A stretch of 51,540 bases of DNA from Lachnospiraceae bacterium (GCA_030524635.1 JAUNGG010000028.1:1-51540); one strand, 5' to 3'; positions 1 to 8,587 are shown, numbered from the stretch's first letter. Translations and numbers: made by a program. The notes: generated by a model from the sequence alone, not told the origin.

Positions 1-528
1 TGCTGGCTGCGCTGTTGCTGGCTGCTCCACTGGTACTGTATCCTCTAAATCCACGTCCTCATTCCGCCTTTTCGGTGCGGTAAAGGCAATGGTACGATTG
101 TCATCATCCGGGTAAGACGGCGTCGGCGTGTGGCTGAACGCAATTGTCCGGTTGTCGTCATCCGGCATAGACGGCGTCGGCGTGTGGCCAAACGCGATTG
201 TCCGGTTGTCGTCATCCGGGTAAGACGGTCCTGGATTCTGAGAAAATGCAATCGTCCGGTTATCGTCCATTCCCATCACTGGAGATGAAATTCCCACAGT
301 GCGGTCGTCATAGGCCGGCGGTGCCTGAGGCGGCACCGGCTGCTGCACCGGAGGCACCGCAGCGCCTGCCTGGCGTCCGGCTCCGTCCTTATCCTTGTGG
401 AAAAAGTTAAATCGTTTTGGTTTTACTGGCTTCTCTGGCTGCATAACTGGCAGCACACCGCAGTGGGGACACTGCGTAAACTTTTCATCATCATAATAAT
501 GACCCTTATCACATCTTACAACTGCCAT
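1..528 (-). CDS. Zinc-ribbon protein with tandem DDDNRTIAF threonine repeats (partial, C-terminus outside window)
   Basis: The frame is open from an ATG at 528 (AGGAGG site just upstream) to the window edge, 176 codons without a stop. Residues 1-24 form a small metal-binding module with C6, H10, C20 and C23 (CxxxH...CPHCG). A Pro/Gln-rich linker follows, then five copies of a D-D-N-R-T-I-A-F-like motif with threonines at residues 77, 92, 110, 128 and 146; the last three gaps are exactly 18 residues. Acidic residues before a Thr and a hydrophobic residue at +3 resemble phospho-acceptor/FHA-ligand sites, so I infer a substrate of the kinase at 2147-4312 that docks FHA proteins of this locus. 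No family is recognised beyond the zinc ribbon. It has its own promoter and follows the T7SS gene run, which suggests separate, possibly stronger, expression. Confidence 0.85.
   Translation of the reverse strand, partial: MAVVRCDKGHYYDDEKFTQCPHCGVLPVMQPEKPVKPKRFNFFHKDKDGAGRQAGAAVPPVQQPVPPQAPPAYDDRTVGISSPVMGMDDNRTIAFSQNPGPSYPDDDNRTIAFGHTPTPSMPDDDNRTIAFSHTPTPSYPDDDNRTIAFTAPKRRNEDVDLEDTVPVEQPATAQPA
83..290 (-). repeat. 54-bp in-frame tandem repeat coding for DDDNRTIAF...PTPSxP units
   Basis: Units run at about 83-136, 137-190 and 191-244, with a diverged fourth from 245 and a shorter fifth further upstream in the gene. The units are nearly identical at the DNA level (CCGGATGACGACAACCGG core on the minus strand), consistent with slipped-strand or recombinational expansion. 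Each 54-bp unit encodes 18 residues with one threonine in the NRTIAF motif, so copy number sets the number of candidate phosphosites. Confidence 0.85.
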
Positions 529-568
529 ATTCTCCTCCTTAAACAATTACCTGATTCATTCCTGCCAT

Positions 569-588
569 GGCGGATACTGGTATCCGCC
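569..588 (-). promoter_or_regulatory. Perfect 9-bp inverted repeat in the 5' leader
   Basis: GGCGGATAC-TG-GTATCCGCC lies between the promoter at 646-674 and the start codon at 528. No U-tract follows on the minus strand, so it is unlikely to be a terminator. It could be an operator or a leader hairpin affecting mRNA stability. Confidence 0.45.
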
Positions 589-645
589 TTGTTAAATTTC
601 TGAATAAACTTTAAATCTCCCAAAAATTGCCTAACAATTACATTT

Positions 646-674
646 ATTATAAACACAGCCCAAATATTTGTCAA
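646..674 (-). promoter_or_regulatory. Consensus sigma-A promoter of the threonine-repeat gene
   Basis: On the minus strand TTGACA (669-674), a 17-bp spacer and TATAAT (646-651) match the consensus at all 12 positions. The start codon is at 528, giving a leader of about 110 nt. This gene can therefore be transcribed independently of the T7SS run upstream. Confidence 0.85.
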
Positions 675-716
675 TTTGAAACCATCCTTTTGTCTATCAT
701 TCACAAGAATCAATGG

Positions 717-1928
717 TTACTGAGTCCTCAGTACATTGACAAAAACGCTGCTGTATCCCTCTGGTTCAAAATTCGGCACTGCAAACATACTGCTGTCGGC
801 CAATAAAAAATAATGGCTGCTGTCATTGACCGCATAACCCACCAGATTTCTGCCGCTTCTCCTTGCGATCCCCGGCGGAATGCCGCCGGTATTGGCAAAT
901 ACATAGTCGTACCGGTCACCATTTTGATAATAAAGAGAAAAGCTGAAGGAGCCTTCAGAGATCCCATTTTCAAAATAGCCATTTCCATAAAAATTAGGGG
1001 ACCGGGTGGACAGGTTGGTGTAAACTACGGTATCGATCCTTCCGTTTCCATTGGGCCTGTCGTCTCTCCACTCTCCGGAATACACCACATACCGTTCCTG
1101 GTTATTGGTGTAATAATCTCCATAGCCGCTCCGTTTCTGGTCTGCCATCTGACCGATGTATACATAGCCGTCCGGATACACCGCCACATACTGATCCCCA
1201 CTCTGCTGCAGGATCAGCGGCTCCTGAAGCTTTGCCACCAGCTCCAGAAAATCCTGTGTCAGCAGCACCTCCTTGGCCAGCTGCCCGTCATTTGCCCGAA
1301 TCAGCGCGCCCAGACGTTCCAGCAGCCCCTCATACTCCTTCTTAAGCTCATAGCGCACCGCCAGACGCTCCGTCTCTCTGGTCAGGGTGCTGGTTTCGAT
1401 TTCCGCCTTCTGCAGCACCTCCAAAGCCTTCTCCAGATCGCCCATCTGTTCGTACACTTCCGACAGCTTTAAGTAGGAATCCTCCTCCTCTGAATCATAG
1501 ATGATCAGATCCTTATAATACTTCACCGCCTGATCATACTTCGCCTTCTGGAACGCCTGATCACCCAGATCCGTCAGCTGGCTGACGATCTGGCGGTTTA
1601 GTCCGCGGATCTGGGCCTCTGTCTCATCGTCCCGCTCCTGAAGTGTCATATCCTCCGCCACTGCAAGGCCCTTCTTCAGTACATTGATGGAACGCCCCAT
1701 ATCCTTCTGGGCTGTAAACACATCCGATAATCCCCGGTAGGCTGCCATCTGCTTCGGCTCGATCATAAGGGCTTTGGAGTAGGCCAGCATAGCCTTGTCA
1801 TATTCAAATTCAACCAGGTACCGGTCGCCCAGCTCAAGCTGGCGGTTTACCCGGTAATCTGCTGCTGCCCCGCAGCCAGTCATCAGGAGCAGGCTGAGTG
1901 CCATGGTAAGTAATCCTGTTCGTTTCAT
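717..1928 (-). CDS. Lipoprotein with TPR repeats and a C-terminal MORN-like region
   Basis: The N-terminus is a lipoprotein signal peptide with lipobox LLMTGC (Cys at residue 19), so the protein is probably anchored on the outer face of the membrane. Residues about 28-200 carry helical TPR-like repeats (for example ALMIEPKQMAAYRGLSDVF and KYDQAVKYYKDLI), then a coiled stretch. Around residues 240-300 there are MORN-like motifs (YPDGYVYIGQ, YSGEWRDDRPNGNGRID). It is the last gene of the long T7SS run, 14 bp after a 45-codon gene. TPR and MORN are protein-interaction folds; a scaffold on the outer membrane face near the secretion machine is an inference. No enzymatic motif is seen. Confidence 0.85.
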   Translation of the reverse strand: MKRTGLLTMALSLLLMTGCGAAADYRVNRQLELGDRYLVEFEYDKAMLAYSKALMIEPKQMAAYRGLSDVFTAQKDMGRSINVLKKGLAVAEDMTLQERDDETEAQIRGLNRQIVSQLTDLGDQAFQKAKYDQAVKYYKDLIIYDSEEEDSYLKLSEVYEQMGDLEKALEVLQKAEIETSTLTRETERLAVRYELKKEYEGLLERLGALIRANDGQLAKEVLLTQDFLELVAKLQEPLILQQSGDQYVAVYPDGYVYIGQMADQKRSGYGDYYTNNQERYVVYSGEWRDDRPNGNGRIDTVVYTNLSTRSPNFYGNGYFENGISEGSFSFSLYYQNGDRYDYVFANTGGIPPGIARRSGRNLVGYAVNDSSHYFLLADSSMFAVPNFEPEGYSSVFVNVLRTQ

Positions 1929-1942
1929 CTTACAGCTGCCTT

Positions 1943-2080
1943 TCAGTATCGTTCATTCATCTTCCATTCCATCTGCTGCTTCCTCTTTTTCCCGGTCAAC
2001 AGAAGGAAAAACAGCCAGCTAAAGCCCACAAGGATCAGCAGGCCCCCTGCTCCTATCATAATTACACCTGCACCTATCAT
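1943..2080 (-). CDS. 45-aa single-pass membrane peptide
   Basis: ATG at 2080 sits 5 nt after AAAGGAGG, an excellent ribosome site. A second in-frame ATG 18 nt upstream is too close to a site to be preferred. The product starts MIGAGVIMIGAGG, has a hydrophobic segment through about residue 29, then a basic tail KKRKQQ followed by about ten polar residues. The topology is therefore N-out/C-in by the positive-inside rule. It lies between the kinase-TPR gene (66 bp upstream) and the TPR/MORN lipoprotein gene (14 bp downstream). Small membrane proteins in secretion loci can be accessory subunits (EssA of classical T7SSb is small and single-pass), but no similarity is claimed. Confidence 0.65.
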   Translation of the reverse strand: MIGAGVIMIGAGGLLILVGFSWLFFLLLTGKKRKQQMEWKMNERY

Positions 2081-2146
2081 AAGCTCCTCCTTTGTCATTG
2101 TGAAGATAAGAGGAACACAAGCTTCCTTTATGGATCACGCCTGCCA

Positions 2147-4312
2147 TCAGTACCATCCGCCTCTCTGCAGATCCTGGTCGATCTGCTCCAGCAGCCGCAT
2201 CTCTCCATCCTCCTGGGTTTCCAGCTTCTCATACAGACTTCTGGCATTCTCATAGCAGATCTGGAAATTCTGATAATTCCTCTGATTATTAGGCCGTTTC
2301 TCCTGCTTATCCAGCTCCAGAAATGCCAGCAGCTTATGCCCCCGGTAATCTCTGGGATATTGCTCCAACAGCTGCTGTGCCATCTGTGCGGCCGCCTCCG
2401 TCTTCCCGGTCTCCCGGTAAAGGATTCCGATATTTTCCATAATACGCGCTGTTTTCTGGCCGGAATTGTAAAGCCGGATGTACAGATTCAGTGCACGCAC
2501 CTGATCCTCTGCGGAAGAGTTTGCTCTGGCCCGCAGAAGATAATCCTTTGCCAGTGCCTCGTAAAGGACCGGCCGAAGCTCTCCTTTTTTCTGATCCTGC
2601 TCCAGCTCCTGTTCCAGCATGCCAACTGCTGTGTCCAGATATTCTGCCCCGCACTTCAGATACATCCGGTTCAGCAGGAGAAGCGTCCGCTCCTTCAGCT
2701 TTGCATCCTGCATCTGTTCCAGTGCGTCCAGAAGCTGCTGCTGGGCGCTGAGATAATCCTGCTTTGCATAGCTGATCTCCCCTGTCACAAAGGCGATGGA
2801 GCCGCTGTCTAAATCCAGACTTCTGGCTTTCTTAAGAATCGCTTCTGCTTCTTCGGTCCGGCCGCACCTGGCCAATGCGATGGCATAATCCCGATAAATC
2901 AGTTCCTGGTCCTCCACATACTCCAGAGCCGTCTCCAGGTAATCGGCTGCCCGGTCCTCCTGCTCCAGCTCCAGATACCCATTTCCTATGAGATAGTACA
3001 GATTGCCCATCCGCTCCCTGTCTGCCTGCGTCTCCAGCCGGTACTGCTTTGCTCCCAGCATGGCCGTTCCCCGGCTGACGCAGGTCTCATAATCTCCGGT
3101 TTTCCACAGAAGCAGAAGCTCCAGCTCATCCCCATCCACCCGGTTAGGGTCCAGATCCTGGGCCTTCTGAATCAGGCGGCCGGCCGCCTCATAATCTGCC
3201 TGATCCAAAAGCTGCTCCGCTTCCTGGGCACAGTTCTGATACCAGACCGCCATTTCCCTTCGGTGCACCAGCACGCCGCCTGCCAGCAGCACGATACCGC
3301 AGGCTGTCATCAGACCGGCGGCTGCCCGGCTCCAGAACCGCTTCCTCCGAAACGCCTGATATTCTGAATCCAGCTCATAGATCCGCTCAAAGGCCTGATT
3401 TAATTCCAGCCCGTTTTGATAACGCCGGCCGGGATCAAGCTCCATGCATTTCTCAATAATATGGCAGAAGCCCTCGCTCAACCCAATGTTATACCGGGAG
3501 ATAGGAATTATTTCCAGGAAATTGATCTCCGGCCTTCTTCCGGTGAGCAGATGATACAAGGTGGCTCCGAAGCTGTAAATATCGGACCGTTCATCCACCC
3601 GGCTGCTTTTGAACATCGGCTCCAGCGGTGCCAGTGTCCTGCGGTCGAAAATCCTGGTTGGCCTCCCATCTGCTCCCATTCCGGAAGCAGAGCCGCCGAA
3701 GCCAGATCCCTGCCGGTTTCTGGTGGTTCCTGCCATCACCCGCTGCAGATAGCTGCAGTACTGTTCCATGGTCCGGTACTGCTCCGGAGGAGAATAGCCG
3801 CCGCTGAGCCAGGTGGCGCTTTTCTCTCCCTGGTGAAAGGCCAGGGAAATATTAAAGTCGATCAGGCAGACCTTGCCGCTCCCGGCATCCCACATCACAT
3901 TTCCCGGCTTGATGTCACTGTGGATAATCGGCGGCTTCTGACTGTGAAGGTAAGCAACTGCCCTGGCAAGCTGGCGTGCCCAGGAAAGCACCGCCTTCTG
4001 GTCAAACCAGCCATACTGCTTCAATGCCTCCGAAAGGCTGACGCCCTCGATAAAATCAATCACCGTGTAGACTTTTCCGTGATCCTCAAAAAAATCCAGC
4101 ACCTTAGGCAGGTTTTCATGCTTCAGCCCCTTCAGGATATCAGCCTCCGCCCTGCTTTCCAGCAGAGAGGAAACTGACTCCTTGATCTGCTTTACCACCA
4201 CATAATTCTGAAGATTGCTGTCAAAGGCTTTATAGACGATACCTCCGCCGCCCTCCCCAACTACGCTGTGGATCACGTAACGGTTGTTTAATCTTGTTCC
4301 TCTATTTATCAT
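2147..4312 (-). CDS. Ser/Thr protein kinase with one TM segment and extracytoplasmic TPR domain (EssB-like topology)
   Basis: I start at ATG 4312 (MINRGTRLNNRYVIHS), which overlaps the upstream stop by 11 bp; longer in-frame starts fall deep inside the upstream gene. Residues about 12-310 are an Hanks-type kinase: glycine loop G19-E-G-G-G-G24, Lys41 in VVVKQI, HSDIKPGN (Asp133, Lys135, Asn138), DFN (Asp152) and VDERSDIYSFG. Arg of HRD is Ser132 and Gly of DFG is Asn154, so it is non-RD and atypical, but catalytic Lys/Asp residues are kept. A TM helix covers about 329-350, followed by about 370 residues of TPR-like helices. Kinase-fold domain, one TM and outer helical domain is the layout of EssB/YukC, the T7SSb pseudokinase subunit. 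I infer an EssB counterpart that may retain kinase activity. Confidence 0.85.
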   Translation of the reverse strand: MINRGTRLNNRYVIHSVVGEGGGGIVYKAFDSNLQNYVVVKQIKESVSSLLESRAEADILKGLKHENLPKVLDFFEDHGKVYTVIDFIEGVSLSEALKQYGWFDQKAVLSWARQLARAVAYLHSQKPPIIHSDIKPGNVMWDAGSGKVCLIDFNISLAFHQGEKSATWLSGGYSPPEQYRTMEQYCSYLQRVMAGTTRNRQGSGFGGSASGMGADGRPTRIFDRRTLAPLEPMFKSSRVDERSDIYSFGATLYHLLTGRRPEINFLEIIPISRYNIGLSEGFCHIIEKCMELDPGRRYQNGLELNQAFERIYELDSEYQAFRRKRFWSRAAAGLMTACGIVLLAGGVLVHRREMAVWYQNCAQEAEQLLDQADYEAAGRLIQKAQDLDPNRVDGDELELLLLWKTGDYETCVSRGTAMLGAKQYRLETQADRERMGNLYYLIGNGYLELEQEDRAADYLETALEYVEDQELIYRDYAIALARCGRTEEAEAILKKARSLDLDSGSIAFVTGEISYAKQDYLSAQQQLLDALEQMQDAKLKERTLLLLNRMYLKCGAEYLDTAVGMLEQELEQDQKKGELRPVLYEALAKDYLLRARANSSAEDQVRALNLYIRLYNSGQKTARIMENIGILYRETGKTEAAAQMAQQLLEQYPRDYRGHKLLAFLELDKQEKRPNNQRNYQNFQICYENARSLYEKLETQEDGEMRLLEQIDQDLQRGGWY

Positions 4313-6461
4313 TATGCCACCAAGATTTATCCTCAATGTTGGAATAGTAGCGCTGGATCGGAACGATGGAGCCATTCCGGATCTCAAACACCTCCCAGAT
4401 CACGCCTGGCACATTGGCAGGAACGGTAAAGGTAGCAGTCAGTCCGTTGGAGGTGTACACATTTACCATGGCTCCGGAGGCTGACATCTCATAGGAGGTG
4501 GGATGACTTCCGCTGCAGTTGGTAAAATCCGCCACATAGTATTTATATAATCCATTTTTCAGCACCGGAATCGTCATGGTTTCCGGTCCGTACCCGGTGG
4601 TGTCATCCACATCCAGATTATTTCCTACTGCATCCTGTTTGTTGCCGTACCAGATATGGTAGGTGTTATCCCCAAACACATTGTCATATGGCGTAAACAG
4701 GTGGGAATCCAGATCCTGAGGTGTATCGCCCCAGGTAAGCACGATACGGACCTCCCCTTCTGCCAGCCTTGGGGAGGCATTGATCTGAACTGCATCCATA
4801 TTTTCCATTGCCGCAAAATTATAATAGGTGCTGTCATAGCCCTGCTTCATCACCTCTGCGGTGTACATGCCCGGCGGAAGCTCCACATTTACCACACCGT
4901 CCGCATTTGCAGTGGCCTGGGCCACTACGCCTCCGTCCCGGTGGTTTACGCCGTCGCGGATATAAAGAGCTGCATTGCTCAGACGCTCCATGCCATTGCC
5001 GTCCTGCGCGTAGTTTAAGGCATCATACATGTGCACATTGACCGGATACCTGCGGTCGCTTCTGGGCACCAGATACACGGAATCCTGGTAATCGGAAAGG
5101 ATCTGGTCGCTGATCTCGATCCCGTAAACAGTAGCGTCCACACAATCCTCATTGCTCACTACCAGACGGTATCTGCCGTCCTTGGAGGGCACCATGATCT
5201 GATACTTGCCGGCTTCGTCCGACTCTGTCAGATAAAGCTTTTCATTGGTCCCATCAGAAACCAGCATTACCTGGGCTCCCGCAACCGGCATTCCCTGGTC
5301 ATTGTAAACATATCCGGTGATCTCGCTGACGCCTTCCACACTTAATGCAGTCTGATAGGTATTGTAGGCTGCATTGATCATCCGCTTCTCTGTCTGATCG
5401 TAGCTGGCCTTGCCCTCTGCAGCCAGACTGCTGTACTGGATGCAGCTGGAAGCATTTCCATTCTGCTTCGCAGATTCCGGCCCGATCACATAATTCGTCT
5501 GTACACCGCCTGCCACTACCCTCCACTTTACCATGCTGTCGCTGTTAAAGTAGAACCGCTGGCCATCCTTGGTGGGGATGGCGTAGGACGGAATGTAGTT
5601 GATATCATTTCTCACGAAGATAAAGCTGACCTTGCCGTAATCATCATAATAGTAATCTGTAATTTCCAGATAGTTCTGGAAGTATTCAATGCTTACGATC
5701 TTATTGACCTTGCCGGTGGCCGGATTGGTGTAGATCTCATATTCCATCATATTTCCGGTGGATGCATTCCGGATCATCTTTCTGGCAATGTTATATCCAT
5801 TGATCAGTCCGTCTGTGCCGCTGTTAGGATTAATGTCCTCCAGGGTGTAAAACAAATTTTTATCCCAGGCATAGCTGGTATTCCGGGTTCCAGGTGTAAA
5901 GTTTTCTGCATAAATCTGGATCGATGCAGTAGAATCGGCTTCCTGGTTGTACTTTGTGATGGTCTGAGCCAATTGGCTGTTGGATAAGCTGCCAGAAGCG
6001 GCTGCTTCCTGTGATGCGCCCTGGCTTTCTGCTTCTGCCAGCGGCTCCTCCGGAAGAGTGGCCTGTGTCTCGGCTTCTATGCTTTCCGGATCCTCCATCT
6101 CCAGCGTTTCCTTGAGTTCCTCTGATTCCTTTGTTTCTTCAGCAGTGACCTGCCTGCCTCCAGTCATCTCCGAATTCCGCACCCACAGGAAAAAGCCTGC
6201 TCCTGCTGCAAGCACGATTACAATCGCAGCAATCAGGATCCCGATGATCAGGCCTCCGCCGCCCTTCTTCCCTCCAGAGGGGCCCTGCCCATTAGGAGGA
6301 ATATAGGAAGGCATGGAACCCTGCCCATTAGGTGTGCCCATAGATACCGGTCCTGGTCTCCCTGGTTCTCTCTGGCCCGGCGGTGCACCTACCGGCGTAC
6401 CGCACCGGCTGCATACCCTGGCATGATCATTTAACTGCATTCCACATTTTTTACAAAACAA
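4302..6461 (-). CDS. Zinc-ribbon, single-TM protein with long extracytoplasmic beta domains (carboxypeptidase-regulatory-like and DUF2135-like)
   Basis: TTG start at 6461 after a GGGGGGAAG site. The N-terminus is a zinc ribbon (CKKCG...CSRCG, residues 3-21), then a Gly/Pro-rich linker and a TM helix near residues 70-95. Outside, an acidic Glu-rich stretch is followed by an unassigned beta region, an Ig-like carboxypeptidase-regulatory fold (ITGYVYNDQGMPVAGAQVML) and a C-terminal VRIVLTWGDTPQDLDSHL...DVDDTTGYGPET region like the YfaP/DUF2135 fold. It shares the zinc-ribbon plus TM plan with the gene at 7556-8587. I infer a T7SS-associated envelope protein with a cytoplasmic interaction module and an outer adhesive or structural domain. 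No enzymatic motif is seen. Confidence 0.8.
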   Translation of the reverse strand: MFCKKCGMQLNDHARVCSRCGTPVGAPPGQREPGRPGPVSMGTPNGQGSMPSYIPPNGQGPSGGKKGGGGLIIGILIAAIVIVLAAGAGFFLWVRNSEMTGGRQVTAEETKESEELKETLEMEDPESIEAETQATLPEEPLAEAESQGASQEAAASGSLSNSQLAQTITKYNQEADSTASIQIYAENFTPGTRNTSYAWDKNLFYTLEDINPNSGTDGLINGYNIARKMIRNASTGNMMEYEIYTNPATGKVNKIVSIEYFQNYLEITDYYYDDYGKVSFIFVRNDINYIPSYAIPTKDGQRFYFNSDSMVKWRVVAGGVQTNYVIGPESAKQNGNASSCIQYSSLAAEGKASYDQTEKRMINAAYNTYQTALSVEGVSEITGYVYNDQGMPVAGAQVMLVSDGTNEKLYLTESDEAGKYQIMVPSKDGRYRLVVSNEDCVDATVYGIEISDQILSDYQDSVYLVPRSDRRYPVNVHMYDALNYAQDGNGMERLSNAALYIRDGVNHRDGGVVAQATANADGVVNVELPPGMYTAEVMKQGYDSTYYNFAAMENMDAVQINASPRLAEGEVRIVLTWGDTPQDLDSHLFTPYDNVFGDNTYHIWYGNKQDAVGNNLDVDDTTGYGPETMTIPVLKNGLYKYYVADFTNCSGSHPTSYEMSASGAMVNVYTSNGLTATFTVPANVPGVIWEVFEIRNGSIVPIQRYYSNIEDKSWWHNDK

Positions 6462-6496
6462 GCCTTCTTCCCCCCTGTTCTGCTCTTCCCGCTTTC

Positions 6497-7555
6497 TTAA
6501 TTTCTGTCAAAATGCTGATAATCCTTTGGATTATTCCAATCTCCGCCCCACCGGAACCCATACTTGGTAAATACCTGATAAGCCAGATCATTATGGGTGA
6601 TCACATGAGGCAGTCCCGTATCCCGTGCGATGTAAGCATCGGCATTGGAATGTGCCCATTTCGGCGATCCGCTGCTGTAAGATACATACGGATTCTGCTG
6701 CGGATTCAGATCGATGGCACGTCCATAAGCATGATTGGACAGTCTGCCGCCGCCGGTGATCTGCCGGTAACAGAAGGCCGATGTATTGTTCACATCAATG
6801 GAGGCGGAATCGGTGCTGTCCGGATCTCCGGTCCAGTAATTATCCACCAGATACATGGACTGGATCTGATACTCCGACTCAAACAGCTCCTTAAAGATCT
6901 GGAATACATCCTCCATAACATCCTGATTGACGATCAGCTCCCCAACCTGGATCTCACCATTAAAATTATAATGGGGCATTTTCAGATATCGGAGGGTATG
7001 TAACGGCACATAATCATTTTTCCGGTAGGACTTCCCATTGATCCGCTGATACAGGTTATCCCCCTCCTCGATCTCCCATGACATAAAATACGAATCCAGA
7101 TGAGAAAAATCCAGCTTTTCCTTGGGAATTATAGTTCCCGGCTCCAGGCCCGACAGACTTTCCAGATAGACTGGCTCCGTTTCCTGTGGTGCTTCTTCCG
7201 GAACTTCTTCCGATGCTTCCTCCGGCGCTTCTGCCGGTATCTCCTTTACTTCTCCTTCCGGCATTTCTTCCTCTGCCCCGTCTGCTTCCTCACGGGCGGC
7301 TGACATTTCGCCGCCTTCTGCCGCCAGACTGTATTCTGCAAGTTCCTGAGCTTTTTTCTCATACTCCTCCTGAAGCTGTGTCTGCTCCAGGATCAGCTCC
7401 CGGATCTGGCTCTGCTTTTCATGAAGCTGTACCAGTGCCGCTGCCAATGCCAGAGCCAGCAGGAAACACAATACCGCCATAACCGGCAGCAGCCGGCCGG
7501 AATTCCTGCCTCTGGAATTTCTTCTTCTGCTGCTTCTCTCCTTCATCTCGTCCAT
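6497..7555 (-). CDS. Membrane-anchored M15-family D,D-carboxypeptidase-like peptidase
   Basis: A basic N-terminus and a TM segment (LLPVMAVLCFLLALALAAALV, about residues 23-43) lead into a coiled coil and a Glu/Pro-rich spacer. The C-terminal domain (about 155-352) has the M15 zinc signature SNHAYGRAID (SxHxxGxAxD) and a terminal DYQHFD that supplies the third ligand, as in VanY-like and M15_4 peptidases. Such enzymes cleave peptidoglycan stem or cross-bridge peptides. The stop of the upstream gene abuts this start (TAAATG), so translation is probably coupled. In a T7SS locus the likely role is local remodelling of the cell wall for the secretion apparatus or its cargo; this is inference. Confidence 0.88.
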   Translation of the reverse strand: MDEMKERSSRRRNSRGRNSGRLLPVMAVLCFLLALALAAALVQLHEKQSQIRELILEQTQLQEEYEKKAQELAEYSLAAEGGEMSAAREEADGAEEEMPEGEVKEIPAEAPEEASEEVPEEAPQETEPVYLESLSGLEPGTIIPKEKLDFSHLDSYFMSWEIEEGDNLYQRINGKSYRKNDYVPLHTLRYLKMPHYNFNGEIQVGELIVNQDVMEDVFQIFKELFESEYQIQSMYLVDNYWTGDPDSTDSASIDVNNTSAFCYRQITGGGRLSNHAYGRAIDLNPQQNPYVSYSSGSPKWAHSNADAYIARDTGLPHVITHNDLAYQVFTKYGFRWGGDWNNPKDYQHFDRN

Positions 7556-8587
7556 TTAATTCCCATACACTCCAACTTCTGCAATAATGGTATCCTCGTA
7601 CTCCGTTCCCTTATAAACATCCTCAATGGTAAGCCGGATATCCGACGCCGCAACCGGCTGCGACAGCACCAATGCAAATTCTGTCTTTTCTTTAGGGAAG
7701 CTTGCCATAAAAATCTGGCCTCCCAGATTAACCGTCAAGGTCTTCGGCGTATTATTCTTGATATACCAGCTGTCAGAACGATGATTTCCCAGCAGCAGGG
7801 TAATGACCTGTACCTGATACTCCCGGTCAAAGCTGATTCCTACATACTCTCCGATTCCATCGCCCTGTGCGCCCTCCTGCCAGCTGGTAGTGCTCTGGCC
7901 GTCAAAGGCACTCCATGCACTGTTGTCAATGGTGGAATCCCGCTGTACCACATGAGAAGAATCATATGCAGTCACCTTCTGCACACCGGCCTTCACCATG
8001 CCGCTTAAGCTGGTCTGACTGCCATACTGCACCGCTATGGTCACCGGCTCTGCTGCAGCTGCAGTTGTCTCCGGCATCGTTGGTGCCTCTGTGGCAGCAG
8101 CTGTCGTTGCCGCTGCTGTCTCTGATTCTTCGGTTTCCTCTGCCAGTGTATTTTCCTCCGCCAGTGTATCCTCCTCTGCTTCGGAAGAATCCGGATCTCC
8201 AGCCTCCTCATCCTCATTCCCGTTCTTATCATCCTCATCCTCGTCACTATATTCCGAGCGGATGGATTCCAGCAGCGCCTCATTGTTTCGTTCATTCAGA
8301 TAATAAAGGATCCCGCCGCCTACACACGCAATCAGCAGAAGAAGCACAACGGACAACAGGATGATAAGCCAGGTCCTGCTCTTCTTTTTTCTCGGGGGCG
8401 GCAGCTGCCCGGGCCCTCCCTGCATTCCTGACGGCCTCTGGCCTGCACCGCTTTGCATTCCTGACGGTGCCTGCCTGACACCTCCCTGTGTTCCTGGCGG
8501 TATCTGGCCTGCAGGAATGTTGTATCCACACTTGCTGCAAAATCTTGCACCGGATTTTAACGGCGCTCCACACTTTGGACAAAACAT
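7556..8587 (-). CDS. Zinc-ribbon, single-TM protein with discoidin-like (NADase-type glycan-binding) C-terminal domain
   Basis: I choose ATG 8587 (MFCPKCGAPLKSGARFCSKCG), preceded by GAGGGGAAC; the 27-residue upstream extension lacks a ribosome site and would precede the zinc ribbon. After four Cys ligands comes a Gly/Gln/Pro-rich linker, a TM helix (about residues 85-108), an acidic and Thr/Ala-rich stretch, and a C-terminal beta-sandwich of about 140 residues (STIDNSAWSAFDGQSTTSW, YVGISFDREYQVQ). That pattern matches the discoidin-like domain of NADase-type glycan-binding proteins. I infer surface sugar binding by an envelope protein tied to the T7SS. It forms a tight unit with the M15 gene directly downstream. 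Confidence 0.82.
   Translation of the reverse strand: MFCPKCGAPLKSGARFCSKCGYNIPAGQIPPGTQGGVRQAPSGMQSGAGQRPSGMQGGPGQLPPPRKKKSRTWLIILLSVVLLLLIACVGGGILYYLNERNNEALLESIRSEYSDEDEDDKNGNEDEEAGDPDSSEAEEDTLAEENTLAEETEESETAAATTAAATEAPTMPETTAAAAEPVTIAVQYGSQTSLSGMVKAGVQKVTAYDSSHVVQRDSTIDNSAWSAFDGQSTTSWQEGAQGDGIGEYVGISFDREYQVQVITLLLGNHRSDSWYIKNNTPKTLTVNLGGQIFMASFPKEKTEFALVLSQPVAASDIRLTIEDVYKGTEYEDTIIAEVGVYGN

Noticed and set aside
83..290. CRISPR array
   Set aside because: The repeats are 54 bp, in frame, directly adjacent and coding, with no spacers.
813..1472. 219-codon plus-strand frame
   Set aside because: Antisense to the well-supported TPR/MORN lipoprotein; no ribosome site and odd composition.
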